From positions 1-64,000 of the forward strand of contig NZ_FLYE01000047.1 in NCBI RefSeq assembly GCF_900093605.1: a stretch of DNA of 64,000 bases, written 5' to 3'. The stretch is from Candidatus Terasakiella magnetica. GTDB taxonomy: Bacteria; Pseudomonadota; Alphaproteobacteria; Rhodospirillales; Terasakiellaceae. The stretch's first letter is position 1; each line of letters begins with the position of its first letter. Shown here one piece after another: positions 54,461-63,783 of this stretch. The notes beneath the pieces are model-generated. The model was not told the DNA's origin. It ran no database searches and saw only the letters and a program-made list of their open reading frames with translations. Made by a program: the position numbers and the translations under genes.

Positions 54461-55390
54461 ATGGGGGAAAAGTTTCGGTTAGTCACACGAAGCGACTTTG
54501 ATGGATTGGTTTGTGCCGTCCTTTTGAAAAAAATGGACCTGATTGACGATATTACATTCGTTCACCCAAAAGATATGCAAGACGGTAAAGTTGCCATAAC
54601 GGACCGTGATATCACAACAAACCTGCCTTATGTTGAAGGGGTCCACCTTGCATTTGATCACCATTTGAGTGAAACCCTGCGCGTTGAAGATAATCCGTCA
54701 AACCATATTATTGACCCTGATGCGCCTTCTGCTGCGCGCGTTGTGTGGAAATATTACGGTGGTCATGGTGAATTCCCATCAAGTTGGGATGAAATGATGG
54801 AGGCTGTGGATAAAGGTGATGCAGCCCGCTTTAATCGCGAAGAAATCCTCAAATCAGATGGTTGGGTGTTGCTTAACTTCTTGATGGATGCACGTACGGG
54901 CTTGGGACGTTTTCGTGATTTTCGCATTTCAAACTATCAGCTTATGATGGATTTGATCGAAAGCTGTGCGACCATGTCGATCGAAGAAATCCTTGAAATT
55001 TCAGACGTTAAAGAACGTGTGGATATGTATAAGGAACATGAGCCCAAGTTTATCGAACAGCTTCAACGTTGTAGTGAAGTGCACGATAATGTGGTGGTGC
55101 TGGACCTTCGTGAAGAAGATATCATTTATACGGGGAACCGTTTCATGATCTATGCGCTTTATCCTGATACAAATATTTCCATTCACGTCCTGTGGGGCTT
55201 GAAAAAGCAGAACACCGTATTTGCCTGTGGTAAATCTATTTTGAATAAAGGCTCTGGCACAAATGTGGGTGAGCTGATGTTGAAATACGATGGTGGCGGT
55301 CATGAAAATGCCGGGACTTGTCAGGTGCCAAATGATAAAGCGGTTGAGACACTTGGCGAATTGATCAAGCAAATGAATGCAGATGGTTAA
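54461..55390 (+). CDS. DHH-family phosphoesterase
   Basis: A 309-residue cytoplasmic protein. DHH motifs are RSDFDGLVCAVLL and AFDHHLSE, and the DHHA1-type motif GGGHENAGTC lies near the C-terminus. The family includes exopolyphosphatase-like enzymes and nanoRNases; this one is closest to the exopolyphosphatase-related group by eye, with substrate unknown. AAGGAG sits upstream of the ATG at 54461; a longer reading from 54419 is unlikely. Confidence 0.88.
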   Translation: MGEKFRLVTRSDFDGLVCAVLLKKMDLIDDITFVHPKDMQDGKVAITDRDITTNLPYVEGVHLAFDHHLSETLRVEDNPSNHIIDPDAPSAARVVWKYYGGHGEFPSSWDEMMEAVDKGDAARFNREEILKSDGWVLLNFLMDARTGLGRFRDFRISNYQLMMDLIESCATMSIEEILEISDVKERVDMYKEHEPKFIEQLQRCSEVHDNVVVLDLREEDIIYTGNRFMIYALYPDTNISIHVLWGLKKQNTVFACGKSILNKGSGTNVGELMLKYDGGGHENAGTCQVPNDKAVETLGELIKQMNADG

Positions 55391-55431
55391 TTCTTTATCC
55401 TAAAGAGTATCCTTTTCATTCTCTGCTAAGA

Positions 55432-55465
55432 TAAACCCCTGCCATATGTAGGGGTTTTCTCTTTT
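55432..55465 (+). terminator. Intrinsic terminator after the DHH gene
   Basis: AAACCCCT (55433-55440) pairs with AGGGGTTT (55450-55457), followed by a T-rich run. Confidence 0.8.
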
Positions 55466-55534
55466 ATGGTGTTGAGAAATTGGTGCGAAGGCCCTATATT
55501 TCAAACAACTGAACGATAATAGAAAGCCCGTTTG

Positions 55535-57130
55535 ATGAATCTCTGGTCTCGCCTTCCTTCTATTCTTATGATTGTGCTTACCTTGGCAGTGGGAACTGTC
55601 TTTTTGCCTTCACTCAGTGGCTGTGCAATTGATGATGGGCCAATGGGGCGCTGGGTATCCTCGCTAACGGGGACCCATGGTTTACCCAAGGCTGCCATGG
55701 AAGATTTAGCCCGTTTTCAAACGGTGTATCATGAGAAATCGGTAGAAGACGGAACACGAAAAGACCAGTTTAATCAATTTGTTGATGCCTTTAAGGTGGT
55801 GCGCAGAAGCTATGTGACGCAAGTCTCTGATCAAGACCTGATTACCTATGCCATTGAAGGGCTTAATGATAGCAAAGATAAAGACTGGTTGAACTCTAAA
55901 GACGATGGAACACCAGAAGGGCTCGCAACACCGTCCAAGGTGGTTGAGGTTGCCCTTGATGCCATGATGGCAAAGCTTGACCCGCACTCAGGCTATATGA
56001 CACCTGCGGAATTTCAGGAACTGATGGTTGATACCAGTGGTGAGTTTGGTGGTTTGGGGATTGAGGTTCAACAAGGCGATGGTTTCCTTAATGTTGTTTC
56101 TCCCATTGAAGATACACCCGCGGATCGTGCAGGGCTAAAACCCGGGGATCATATTACTCATATTGAAGGGGTTTCCATTAAGGAATGGACCTTGACTAAG
56201 ACGGTGCGCACGTTACGTGGCAAGCCGGGGAGCCCGGTCACAGTAACGGTTGATCGTGAAAAACGCAGCCCTTTTGATGTGACGATTATTCGCGATATCA
56301 TTCAGGTGCGTGCTGTTAAGTCGGCACTTTATGATGATTATCTGCATGTGCGCGTTGTTTCTTTTTCTGAGCGTATGGAAGGTGATGTGCGCAAAGCCTT
56401 TGATATGGCGAGAGATAAACTTGGTGATGATTTAAAAGGGGTGATCCTTGATTTGCGCAATAATCCAGGTGGTTTGTTGCAGCAATCTGTTGCCCTGAGC
56501 GATATGTTCTTAGACGATGGCAATGTGGTTTCTATTCGCGGGCGTGATGAGAAAGACGTGCGCAACTATGGTGCTGGTGGTGGCGATCTGGCAGAAGGTT
56601 TACCCGTTGTTGTCTTAATTAATGGCGGTTCTGCTTCAGCCTCTGAAATTGTCTCAGGGGCTTTGCAAGATCATAACCGCGCTATTTTGATGGGGCGTCG
56701 CACTTTTGGGAAAGGCTCTGTCCAGACCATTATGCCATTGATGCGCGAAGGCGCTGTGCGCTTGACCACTGCACTTTATTACTTGCCCTCAGGGCGCACG
56801 ATCCAAAAAGTTGGGGTAGCACCGGATATTCGTTTGGATGTGCCTGAGGTTAAAGAAGACGAAAAAGATAAAAAGGCAAAAGAAGAAAAAGGGGCGAAAC
56901 ATGAATTTAAAGCCCCGCGCGAAGCAGACTTGCCCAATGTAATTAACGCTAAATCCTACAGTAATGATAATCGCCATAGTAAAGATGGTAGCTTGGGTAA
57001 TACATCTATTAAGGGCTGTCCTGAGGTTGGTGTGAAAAAAGATAAAGAATTGGGCTGCGCATTGGAGTTTCTTAAAGCGGGAACTGCGAAGAAATTTTTA
57101 GCTGGAATCAATGCATTAGAAAAAGGCTGA
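55535..57130 (+). CDS. S41 C-terminal processing protease (CtpA family)
   Basis: A 531-residue periplasmic protease with a membrane or lipoprotein anchor (SLSGCAIDDG near residue 30). A PDZ domain follows (about 170-250, GLGIEVQQGDGFLNVVSPIE). The Ser/Lys dyad is Ser in GGSASASEIV and Lys in FGKGSVQT. After the catalytic domain comes a Lys/Glu-rich linker (about 430-460) and a C-terminal tail longer than in typical CtpA. The ATG at 55535 is used; a TTG precedes it. Three small RNA units follow. Confidence 0.9.
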   Translation: MNLWSRLPSILMIVLTLAVGTVFLPSLSGCAIDDGPMGRWVSSLTGTHGLPKAAMEDLARFQTVYHEKSVEDGTRKDQFNQFVDAFKVVRRSYVTQVSDQDLITYAIEGLNDSKDKDWLNSKDDGTPEGLATPSKVVEVALDAMMAKLDPHSGYMTPAEFQELMVDTSGEFGGLGIEVQQGDGFLNVVSPIEDTPADRAGLKPGDHITHIEGVSIKEWTLTKTVRTLRGKPGSPVTVTVDREKRSPFDVTIIRDIIQVRAVKSALYDDYLHVRVVSFSERMEGDVRKAFDMARDKLGDDLKGVILDLRNNPGGLLQQSVALSDMFLDDGNVVSIRGRDEKDVRNYGAGGGDLAEGLPVVVLINGGSASASEIVSGALQDHNRAILMGRRTFGKGSVQTIMPLMREGAVRLTTALYYLPSGRTIQKVGVAPDIRLDVPEVKEDEKDKKAKEEKGAKHEFKAPREADLPNVINAKSYSNDNRHSKDGSLGNTSIKGCPEVGVKKDKELGCALEFLKAGTAKKFLAGINALEKG

Positions 57131-57204
57131 TTGTTTTTAAGGCCATTTTTGTAAAAAGTTTTAACAGTTCACCCATATGGGTGAAGTCAAATCCGTCGAG
57201 ATCG
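57131..57204. promoter_or_regulatory. Upstream region and palindrome of sRNA copy 1
   Basis: The perfect 16-bp palindrome TCACCCATATGGGTGA at 57169-57184 lies about 20-35 bp before the conserved block. The same site is less perfect in copies 2 (57346-57361) and 3 (57529-57544). It could be an operator for all three units. Confidence 0.55.
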
Positions 57205-57300
57205 GTCATTATCTAAACAGTTCTCCAATTTGGGGTTCTGAGTACGACGTAGTTTCTCGGCGGACTTGGGTGATAGGGTTTCTATCACCCCTTTTTTTTG
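57205..57300 (+). ncRNA. Tandem small RNA candidate, copy 1
   Basis: A block of about 65 bp (TCATTATCTAAACAG... to ...CGGCGGACTTGGG), identical in three copies, ends in a terminator hairpin GGGTGATAG-GGTTT-CTATCACCC (57268-57290) plus T8. The upstream part differs between copies, so the RNA probably begins around 57205-57220 and is about 80-95 nt long. There is no ORF with a ribosome-binding site. Confidence 0.75.
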
Positions 57301-57381
57301 TCCGCATTTTATTCTTCCTATAAAATTAGAAAATAGTTGTAAAGCTCACCTATATGGGTGAAGCCAAGTCCATCGCAATCG

Positions 57382-57478
57382 ATCATTATCTAAACAGTTC
57401 TCCAATTTGGGGTTCTGAGTACGACGTAGTTTCTCGGCGGACTTGGGGTGATAAGGTTTCTTGTCACCCTTTTTTTTG
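57382..57478 (+). ncRNA. Tandem small RNA candidate, copy 2
   Basis: The same conserved block, 177 bp after copy 1. The terminator is GGGTGATAAG-GTTT-CTTGTCACCC (57446-57469), where one U-A pair has become U-G, keeping the stem. It is followed by a T run. Confidence 0.75.
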
Positions 57479-57564
57479 TGCGTATTTTTATTCATTCACA
57501 TAAAATATTTTGAAATTAATTTCATATATCACCTGTTTGGGTGAAGCCAAGTTCATCTCAATCG

Positions 57565-57661
57565 ATCATTATCTAAACAGTTCTCCAATTTGGGGTTCTG
57601 AGTACGACGTAGTTTCTCGGCGGACTTGGGTGATAAGGTTTCTTATCACCCCTTTTTTTTG
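57565..57661 (+). ncRNA. Tandem small RNA candidate, copy 3
   Basis: The same conserved block, 183 bp after copy 2. The terminator GGGTGATAAG-GTTT-CTTATCACCC (57628-57651) is perfect and ends in a T run. The upstream AT-rich stretch differs from copies 1 and 2. Confidence 0.75.
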
Positions 57662-57756
57662 CCTGTTTTTTGATTGAATTAAATGTTTCAACTTTGAGGT
57701 AAAACAAACTACTATCAATTTGTAACGATAATAATTTATAGCGGTGCATAAGAAGG

Positions 57757-57966
57757 ATGGGTGGTTTCCGTTTCGGTGTTTTTGCTCAACTGATTACCAG
57801 TTTTGCTTTGGCGGTGGTTTTTACCGTTGCAGCAGCTGGTGTGGGCATTTTCTCCATTCAGAAATTTAACAAAGGTATTGAAGAGGTCGCCTTATCTCGC
57901 TTGCCTATCAACTTGGTCAACAAAGTGAAGCGATTGTTGCCAGTGCGCCCATGTTGGTGCGCGTGA
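57757..57966 (+). pseudogene. Frameshifted N-terminal fragment of the downstream hybrid kinase
   Basis: A 69-residue reading with one membrane helix (FAQLITSFALAVVFTVAAAG) and the start of a periplasmic helical sensor (FNKGIEEVALSRLP). The frame then leaves the family pattern and stops. In the next frame the sequence continues as AYQLGQQSEAIVASAPMLV, which is the expected TorS-like continuation. The shift lies at about 57895-57910. A true mutation, a sequencing error or programmed frameshifting are all possible. Confidence 0.75.
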
Positions 57967-60752
57967 CCACACAGGCCCAGCGTGAAACCATTTCTTTTCG
58001 TATTGCTGATCGGGTGCGCTGGTTGCAAGAAATTGTCCAATCGCTTCGTACATATGATGTTGATAATGATGTTCTCAAAGTCATTAATATGACGCGTGAA
58101 CAGCTACTGGAGAATTATGGTCGCCTTGATCAACTTGTTCAGGAGCGTATCGAGATCAGTGAGCTCAAACAAAAAAGAAATAAAAAACTCCAGAACTTGG
58201 TACGGGGCAAATCTGAATATGACCAAAAGAAAAATCTACAATGGTACAATTCCTTTAATGATTTGATCGAGCGTTTGCTGATTTTTGAAACCATCAAGGA
58301 TCAGGCCAGTTTTGAGCGATATAGAAAAGGTCTGCTGACAAGCCTTGAAGAGATCAAGGTCTATGAAGGTAAGCTCACATCAGGTAAAGGGCAGGCCAAT
58401 GTTATTACAGATTTACGCAATATTGCCTTAGGTGAAAATGGCCTGATTGCATTACAGGCACGTCAAACCCTTGTTTTACAGAGGGTTTCAGGAATTCTAG
58501 CCGTTAATGAGCGTCTTTCCAGCCGCTTTGTCTATTCAGTCAACGATTTGATTAGACGGATGCGCGAAGGGATTGAGAAAAACAGCCAAGAATTCCAACA
58601 GCTCGTTGAAGTGCGCACGACCCTTCTGACCAATATCGTACTTGGTGCGGTGATTGTTCTTAGCTTAATCGGTGGTGCCTTTATCTGGCGTATTTTGACG
58701 CGTCTAAATGAATTAAAGCAATCCATGCGCATTCATGCTGAAGGTGGCGAAGCTGAAATCTCCATTAAAGGCCATGATGAAATTTCTGATATGGCAGATG
58801 CCTTGCGCTATCTGGTGGATGAGATTAACCATCGTGAAGAAGAAATGCGCATCAGTGAGGCACGTTTTCGCGATGTGGCAGAAGCAACGTCTGACTGGGT
58901 GTGGGAAACAGACCGTGAGTTGCGCTATTCCTTGGTTTCAGACCGTTTCTTTGAAATTACCGGCTTTTCACGCGACGATATCCTTGGGGTGTCTAAACCT
59001 GATTTTGGTAAAGTTACAGGGAGTGATGTTGATGACCCTGATAAATGGATACATCACAGTAATGATCTAAAAAATCGTCGACGTTTTCGTGATTTTATCT
59101 ATTCCATCAAATGCCCGGACGGGGTCTGGCGCCAAGTTAAGCTCAGCGGTAAGCCGATCTTTAATACCGAAGGCGACTTCATGGGCTATCGCGGGACGGG
59201 CTCCGATATCACGGCTGAAACCCAAGCGCGAAGCCGCCTGATGGCAGCAAACGAGATCATGCCCGGGGCCTTTGCCTTGTGGGATCATGAAAATCGCCTC
59301 GTTCTGTGTAACCGTAAATATTATCAATATTATAAAATCCTCAATGACCGTATTCGCCCGGGTGTCACCTTTGAAGAACTGGTTATGCAGATGGAAGAAC
59401 GCCATGGGGTGCGCGATGGCCATGGTTATGCGGACAGGCGTCGAAAATTCCGTGAAAAGCCAAGCGGCGTGTTTATGGAGGCCCTTTCAAATGGTCGCTA
59501 CCTTCAGGTCAGTGAGGCTTCCACCCTTGATGGCGGTACTGTATCACTGGTTATTGATATTACGGACCGTATTGAAGCCGAAACTCGTTTGGAACAGGCC
59601 CGTCTTGAATCTGAAAATGCCAATAAGGCTAAATCCAAGTTCTTGGCAGCGGCAAGTCATGATTTGCGCCAACCTCTGCACGCCATTGGCATGTTTTTAT
59701 CTGCCTTGGAAGATCGCCGCCGCAAAGTAAAGAATGAAAATTCTGAAGGTGATCTGCGCATCATTACCAATATTTCAGATAGTCTGGAAGCTTTGCGTGG
59801 CCTGTTAAATGCGCTGCTTGATATTTCCAAACTGGATGCAGGCGTGATGAAGGCGGAAAAAGGCCCCGTTATGTTGCGCCCTCTTGTTGAGCGTTTGATT
59901 AAACAGCATACGGCACGGGCACAGGAAAAGGGCCTTGTGCTGAAATCCTTCTGCCCAGATTTGGCTGTTCATAGTGATCCGGTGTTATTGGAACGTATTC
60001 TGTCGAACCTCATGTCCAATGCGGTTCGATATACCCAAGAAGGCGGAGTCTTACTTGGTGCACGCCGCCGTGGACAGCATGTTTTATTGCAGGTTTCAGA
60101 TACTGGTGTGGGCATACCAGAAGACAAACAAGGCGATATTTTTGTAGAATTCCAGCAGCTTGATAACCCTGCGCGTGATCGCCGCCGGGGCTTGGGCCTT
60201 GGGTTGGCTATTGTTGAGCGGGTGATGACTTTGCTCAATCATTCTTTAAGTGTAAAATCTGTATTGGGCAAGGGCACGACCTTTAGTGTTCTTGTCCCTC
60301 AAGGTGAATTACAGGTCATTGAGACAGAAGATAAACCCGTTGAAGTCGCGCTCAGTGGTGGGGATGTGCCACTGATTGTGGTGATCGATGATGAACCTGA
60401 CATTCTTGAAGGTATGCAGCAATTGATCACAGGCTGGAAATATAATGTGATTGCAGCAGGTTCAACCCAAGAAGCGTTGGATGCGTTAGATGAAACAGAT
60501 GAGATACCAAATTTAATTTTGGCTGATTATCGCCTTCAGGAAGAACTTACCGGTGCCGACTCCATTCGAATGATCCATGAAAAACTTGGTAAGGAGATAC
60601 CAGCGGCGATTATTACAGGTGATACGGCACCTGATCGCATTCAAGAAGCAAAATCCAGTGGCTTCGTTTTATTGCACAAACCTTTGCGTCCCGCTAAGCT
60701 TAGACAACTTATCCGCAGTGTACAGGTGAAAACTTTCCCAGGGCAGACCTAA
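57951..60752 (+). CDS. TorS-like hybrid histidine kinase, main reading frame
   Basis: 933 residues in the open frame; the true N-terminus lies in the fragment upstream. From this start: a periplasmic helical sensor (1-220), a membrane helix (about 227-248), HAMP-like (249-300), PAS (305-425) and a PAS_7-like domain (435-545). These are followed by HisKA with His570 in AAASHDLRQPLHAIG, HATPase (about 670-785) and a receiver (about 805-925; Asp in LILADYRLQ). The ATG at 57951 lies within the sensor domain and would give a protein lacking the first membrane helix. The regulator gene downstream is the likely partner. Confidence 0.85.
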   Translation: MLVRVTTQAQRETISFRIADRVRWLQEIVQSLRTYDVDNDVLKVINMTREQLLENYGRLDQLVQERIEISELKQKRNKKLQNLVRGKSEYDQKKNLQWYNSFNDLIERLLIFETIKDQASFERYRKGLLTSLEEIKVYEGKLTSGKGQANVITDLRNIALGENGLIALQARQTLVLQRVSGILAVNERLSSRFVYSVNDLIRRMREGIEKNSQEFQQLVEVRTTLLTNIVLGAVIVLSLIGGAFIWRILTRLNELKQSMRIHAEGGEAEISIKGHDEISDMADALRYLVDEINHREEEMRISEARFRDVAEATSDWVWETDRELRYSLVSDRFFEITGFSRDDILGVSKPDFGKVTGSDVDDPDKWIHHSNDLKNRRRFRDFIYSIKCPDGVWRQVKLSGKPIFNTEGDFMGYRGTGSDITAETQARSRLMAANEIMPGAFALWDHENRLVLCNRKYYQYYKILNDRIRPGVTFEELVMQMEERHGVRDGHGYADRRRKFREKPSGVFMEALSNGRYLQVSEASTLDGGTVSLVIDITDRIEAETRLEQARLESENANKAKSKFLAAASHDLRQPLHAIGMFLSALEDRRRKVKNENSEGDLRIITNISDSLEALRGLLNALLDISKLDAGVMKAEKGPVMLRPLVERLIKQHTARAQEKGLVLKSFCPDLAVHSDPVLLERILSNLMSNAVRYTQEGGVLLGARRRGQHVLLQVSDTGVGIPEDKQGDIFVEFQQLDNPARDRRRGLGLGLAIVERVMTLLNHSLSVKSVLGKGTTFSVLVPQGELQVIETEDKPVEVALSGGDVPLIVVIDDEPDILEGMQQLITGWKYNVIAAGSTQEALDALDETDEIPNLILADYRLQEELTGADSIRMIHEKLGKEIPAAIITGDTAPDRIQEAKSSGFVLLHKPLRPAKLRQLIRSVQVKTFPGQT

Positions 60753-60823
60753 AAAAGAAATTGACCTGAACAATCACTCGCTTACCTTATAAACAAGAAT
60801 GATAACAGGGTATTGAATAAACA

Positions 60824-61894
60824 ATGAAAACAACCTTCGTGGTCGCCGATGATCATCCTCTTCTCTTAGAGGGCGTTAAAGGGGTTCTTAGAAAAATTGA
60901 ACCCGATGCGGATATCTTACAAGCAATCAGCTATCCTGATTTGCTGGAGGTACTCTCTCAGGATTTGGATTTCTCGCTGGTGATTGCCGATTTGAATATG
61001 CCCGGCATGAAGGGGCTTGACGGTATTCGTGCGGTTCAAAGCAAAAGACCAGAAGTGCCGGTCATCATTATTTCAGCAACGGAAAGCCAAAAAGCAATTA
61101 ACAAAACGCTGGAATGTGGCGTTGCGGGCTATATGTTTAAATCCTTCAGCCAAGAACAGATGTTGGAAGCGGTTGAAACCGTGCTTGAAGGTGAAACATT
61201 TGTGCCTGAAGCCAATATTGAAATGTTCAGCGGTGATGAATTTGCAGATGATAAAAAAACCAACTTTGGTGCAGCTGCCCTAAACCAGCTGCCCATGGGG
61301 GTTGTGATTGTTGATAAGACGGCTCAAGTCCTGTTTATGAACAATAACGCCAGTGACATTTTTGCCCAAAGCGATGGGGTAGATGTCGGCCCAACAGGCA
61401 TTTTTAGAACAGCCAAAGTTGGCGAAACAAAAAACCTTCATGCCATGATCAGCGATGCAGCCATTGATCTTGGTGATGATGAAGAACGCGAAGGCGGCGC
61501 GATGATTGTTACGCGCCCTTCCATGAAACGCTCTTTCTCCTTACTGGTTGTGCCGCTGCCTGATGAAGATGATGTGTCTTCTGATGATGGGAATGTGGCT
61601 GTCTTTATCAATGACCCTGAAATGCACAACGAGCCGCCAACCAATGTATTGGCGCGCCTTTATGGGCTGACCGATGCAGAGGCCCGTTTGCTCCAGGCTT
61701 TGATCGTGGGTAAAAAACTTGAAACCGTTGCGGATGAAGCAGGTGTTTCCATGAATACAGTGCGCTCTCACTTAAAGCAGGTTTTTCGCAAAACGGGCAC
61801 GAACCGCCAGCCGGAATTGGTGAGCTTGGTGATGAACAGTTCTGCTTATCTGGCTTCAAACCCTGTATCGATTGAAGAGGATTTCGATGAATGA
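60824..61894 (+). CDS. Response regulator with receiver, central PAS-like and LuxR HTH domains
   Basis: A 356-residue regulator. The receiver is at 1-125 (phospho-Asp in LVIADLNMPG). A central domain, about 145-265, resembles a degenerate PAS (LPMGVVIVDKTAQVLFMNNN). The C-terminal LuxR-type HTH begins at about 280 (LTDAEARLLQALIVG, then SMNTVRSHLKQVFRKTG). It is 71 bp after the kinase gene. Its 3' end overlaps the next gene by 8 bp. Confidence 0.88.
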   Translation: MKTTFVVADDHPLLLEGVKGVLRKIEPDADILQAISYPDLLEVLSQDLDFSLVIADLNMPGMKGLDGIRAVQSKRPEVPVIIISATESQKAINKTLECGVAGYMFKSFSQEQMLEAVETVLEGETFVPEANIEMFSGDEFADDKKTNFGAAALNQLPMGVVIVDKTAQVLFMNNNASDIFAQSDGVDVGPTGIFRTAKVGETKNLHAMISDAAIDLGDDEEREGGAMIVTRPSMKRSFSLLVVPLPDEDDVSSDDGNVAVFINDPEMHNEPPTNVLARLYGLTDAEARLLQALIVGKKLETVADEAGVSMNTVRSHLKQVFRKTGTNRQPELVSLVMNSSAYLASNPVSIEEDFDE

Positions 61895-62234
61895 TGCGGG
61901 CTCATTGGATGTAAAAGCCTTTGAAATGCGTTTGCAGGAATTAAGGGCTGAGGTCCTTAGACTTGAAGAAGAAAGCAGGGAAGGGCGCGAACCTGTTGAG
62001 CTGGACCAGTCCAAGGTCGGGCGTTTATCGCGAATGGATGCCTTACAAGGCCAAGCCATGGCCCTTGCCCTTGATCAACGCAGAAAGGTTGAACTCCAAC
62101 GCATTGATGCGGCACTGATGCGCATTGAAAATGATGATTTTGGTTATTGCGTTTCGTGTGATGAAGAAATTGCACTAAAACGTTTGGAGTTAGATCCCGC
62201 CACACCGACTTGTATCTCTTGTGCAGAAAAATAA
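61887..62234 (+). CDS. DksA/TraR-family C4 zinc finger protein
   Basis: A 115-residue protein with an N-terminal coiled coil (about 8-60) and a C4 zinc finger near the C-terminus (CVSCDEEIAL, then PTCISCAEK). The usual acidic DxxDxA tip of DksA is not evident, so ppGpp-linked RNA polymerase control is uncertain. The ATG at 61887, with AGAGG about 7 bp upstream, overlaps the regulator's stop by 8 bp. Confidence 0.87.
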   Translation: MNDAGSLDVKAFEMRLQELRAEVLRLEEESREGREPVELDQSKVGRLSRMDALQGQAMALALDQRRKVELQRIDAALMRIENDDFGYCVSCDEEIALKRLELDPATPTCISCAEK

Positions 62235-62245
62235 AGGAAAAAGAA

Positions 62246-62560
62246 ATGGACGATAAAACACGTACTGAACTTGAAGCAGCAGCTTTTCGCGGACTTGTTC
62301 AGCATTTACAAAACCGAAGCGATGTTCAAAACATTGATATTATGAACTTGGCAGGCTTTTGTCGGAACTGTTTGGCAAAATGGTATAAGGCAGCCGCAAA
62401 CGAACATGATGTGGAACTGAGCATGGATGATGCCAAGGAAGTGATCTATGGTATGCCTTATAGCGAATATAAAGGTAAATATCAGGAAAAAGCCAGTGAT
62501 GAGCAATTGGCGAAATTTGCGGATACATCCGGTCATGCGGTGATTAAAGGGCTTGAATAA
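62246..62560 (+). CDS. DUF1244 family protein
   Basis: A 104-residue cytoplasmic protein of the DUF1244 family, recognised from MNLAGFCRNCLAKWY and the family-typical pattern near MPYSEYKGKYQ. Its function is unknown. AAGGA precedes the ATG at 62246. Confidence 0.85.
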   Translation: MDDKTRTELEAAAFRGLVQHLQNRSDVQNIDIMNLAGFCRNCLAKWYKAAANEHDVELSMDDAKEVIYGMPYSEYKGKYQEKASDEQLAKFADTSGHAVIKGLE

Positions 62561-62563
62561 TCT

Positions 62564-63595
62564 ATGACAGGCTTTGGCTCTGACGATTTCAACAATGCAG
62601 GGAATGTGCAAATTGGTTTGACGGCTGTTATCGTTGCGGTAACGGATGCTGAACCACGTATTCTCGTTGTGCGCAGGGTCGATCATGCTTTGGCTTCAAA
62701 TGAGGCAGGGGTTGCACGCCAAGGTGAAGAGCTCAGTGAAAATACGCTGGAAGCTTTGCCTTATGGTCCGTTTTATCCAGAACATCACCGCACGCTTGAT
62801 ATGGGTTTGCGCAATTGGGTGGAAGAACAGACCGAGCTTGATCTGGGCTATGTGGAACAGCTTTATACTTTTGGTGATCGTGGGCGCGATCCGCGCGAAC
62901 AGGAACTGGGCGCGCGCGTGCTTTCCATTGGTTACCTCGCACTGGCGCAAGAAGCCAAGCCGTCTGGGGCGGGGGAGGCTTTATGGCAAAACTGGTATCG
63001 TTATTTCCCATGGGAAGATTGGCGCACAGGAAAACCTGCTATCATCAGTGAAGAGATTGAGCCCGGTCTTGAAAATTGGGCCGCTACTGCACCAAGCCCT
63101 GCTGAAATCCGTGAACGATTTGCCCGCATTGATGCTTGTTTTGGCTCTGAAGAAGTGCGCTGGAATGAAGACCGTGTGCTCGAGCGCTACGAGCTTCTTT
63201 ATGAAGCAGGCCTTGTAACTGAGGCGCGTCGTGATCAGGGCTTTGAAGCGAGCGTACAGGATCATAGTCACACGATGGTTTTAGATCACCGCCGGATTTT
63301 AGCCACTGCAATGGGACGTTTGCGCGGTAAGCTTAAATATCGCCCGGTGGTGTTTGAATTGGTGCCCCCGACCTTTACCTTGTTTGAGTTGCAAAAAGCG
63401 GTTGAGGCGATCACGGGCAATTTGCTTCATAAACAGAACTTTCGCCGTCTTGTGGAAAAAAGTGGTCTGGTTGAAGGTACGGGCAAATATGAAAGCCGCA
63501 CAGGCGGTCGCCCGGCTGAAACCTTCCGTTACGTGCGTGATATTTTGGCTGAACGTTTAACGGCGGGGCCAAAGCTGCCTGTAGGTAAACGTTAA
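62564..63595 (+). CDS. NrtR-like NUDIX regulator of NAD synthesis
   Basis: A 343-residue protein with an N-terminal NUDIX-like domain (about 15-170; the box is degenerate) and a C-terminal winged-helix domain (about 240-330; ELQKAVEAITGNLLHKQNFRR). This is the NrtR layout, in which ADP-ribose-type ligands release DNA. It lies just upstream of nadA and is probably its repressor. The stop is followed by about 190 bp containing the nadA promoter region. Confidence 0.8.
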   Translation: MTGFGSDDFNNAGNVQIGLTAVIVAVTDAEPRILVVRRVDHALASNEAGVARQGEELSENTLEALPYGPFYPEHHRTLDMGLRNWVEEQTELDLGYVEQLYTFGDRGRDPREQELGARVLSIGYLALAQEAKPSGAGEALWQNWYRYFPWEDWRTGKPAIISEEIEPGLENWAATAPSPAEIRERFARIDACFGSEEVRWNEDRVLERYELLYEAGLVTEARRDQGFEASVQDHSHTMVLDHRRILATAMGRLRGKLKYRPVVFELVPPTFTLFELQKAVEAITGNLLHKQNFRRLVEKSGLVEGTGKYESRTGGRPAETFRYVRDILAERLTAGPKLPVGKR

Positions 63596-63673
63596 GATAG
63601 CTCCTTATAAAAGAAACTTTTCTTTTAAATTAAGAGCTTGTTACACATTAATGACAATCATTCCAAAAAGAAC

Positions 63674-63772
63674 TTGACGATTGTGCGCTGCACGCATAAC
63701 TTATGCTCAAATGGAGGTTAATAAAAAAGCCTCCCTACATTTTTGCGTCAGATATGCTCTTTTTGAGCATAA
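63674..63772. promoter_or_regulatory. nadA promoter with NrtR operator candidates
   Basis: The -35 box TTGACG (63674-63679) is followed after 17 bp by TAACTT. Overlapping the promoter is TTATGCTCAAA (63701-63711), repeated as its inverse TTTGAGCATAA (63762-63772). TATGCTC-TTTTT-GAGCATA (63753-63771) forms a perfect palindrome. Two sites flanking the start region are typical of NrtR control. Confidence 0.6.
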
Positions 63773-63783
63773 GGAGCTTTGAG

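Noticed and set aside
57131-57756. CRISPR array suggested by three spaced repeats
   Set aside because: The repeats are too long (about 65-95 bp), each ends in a terminator hairpin, and there are no cas genes.
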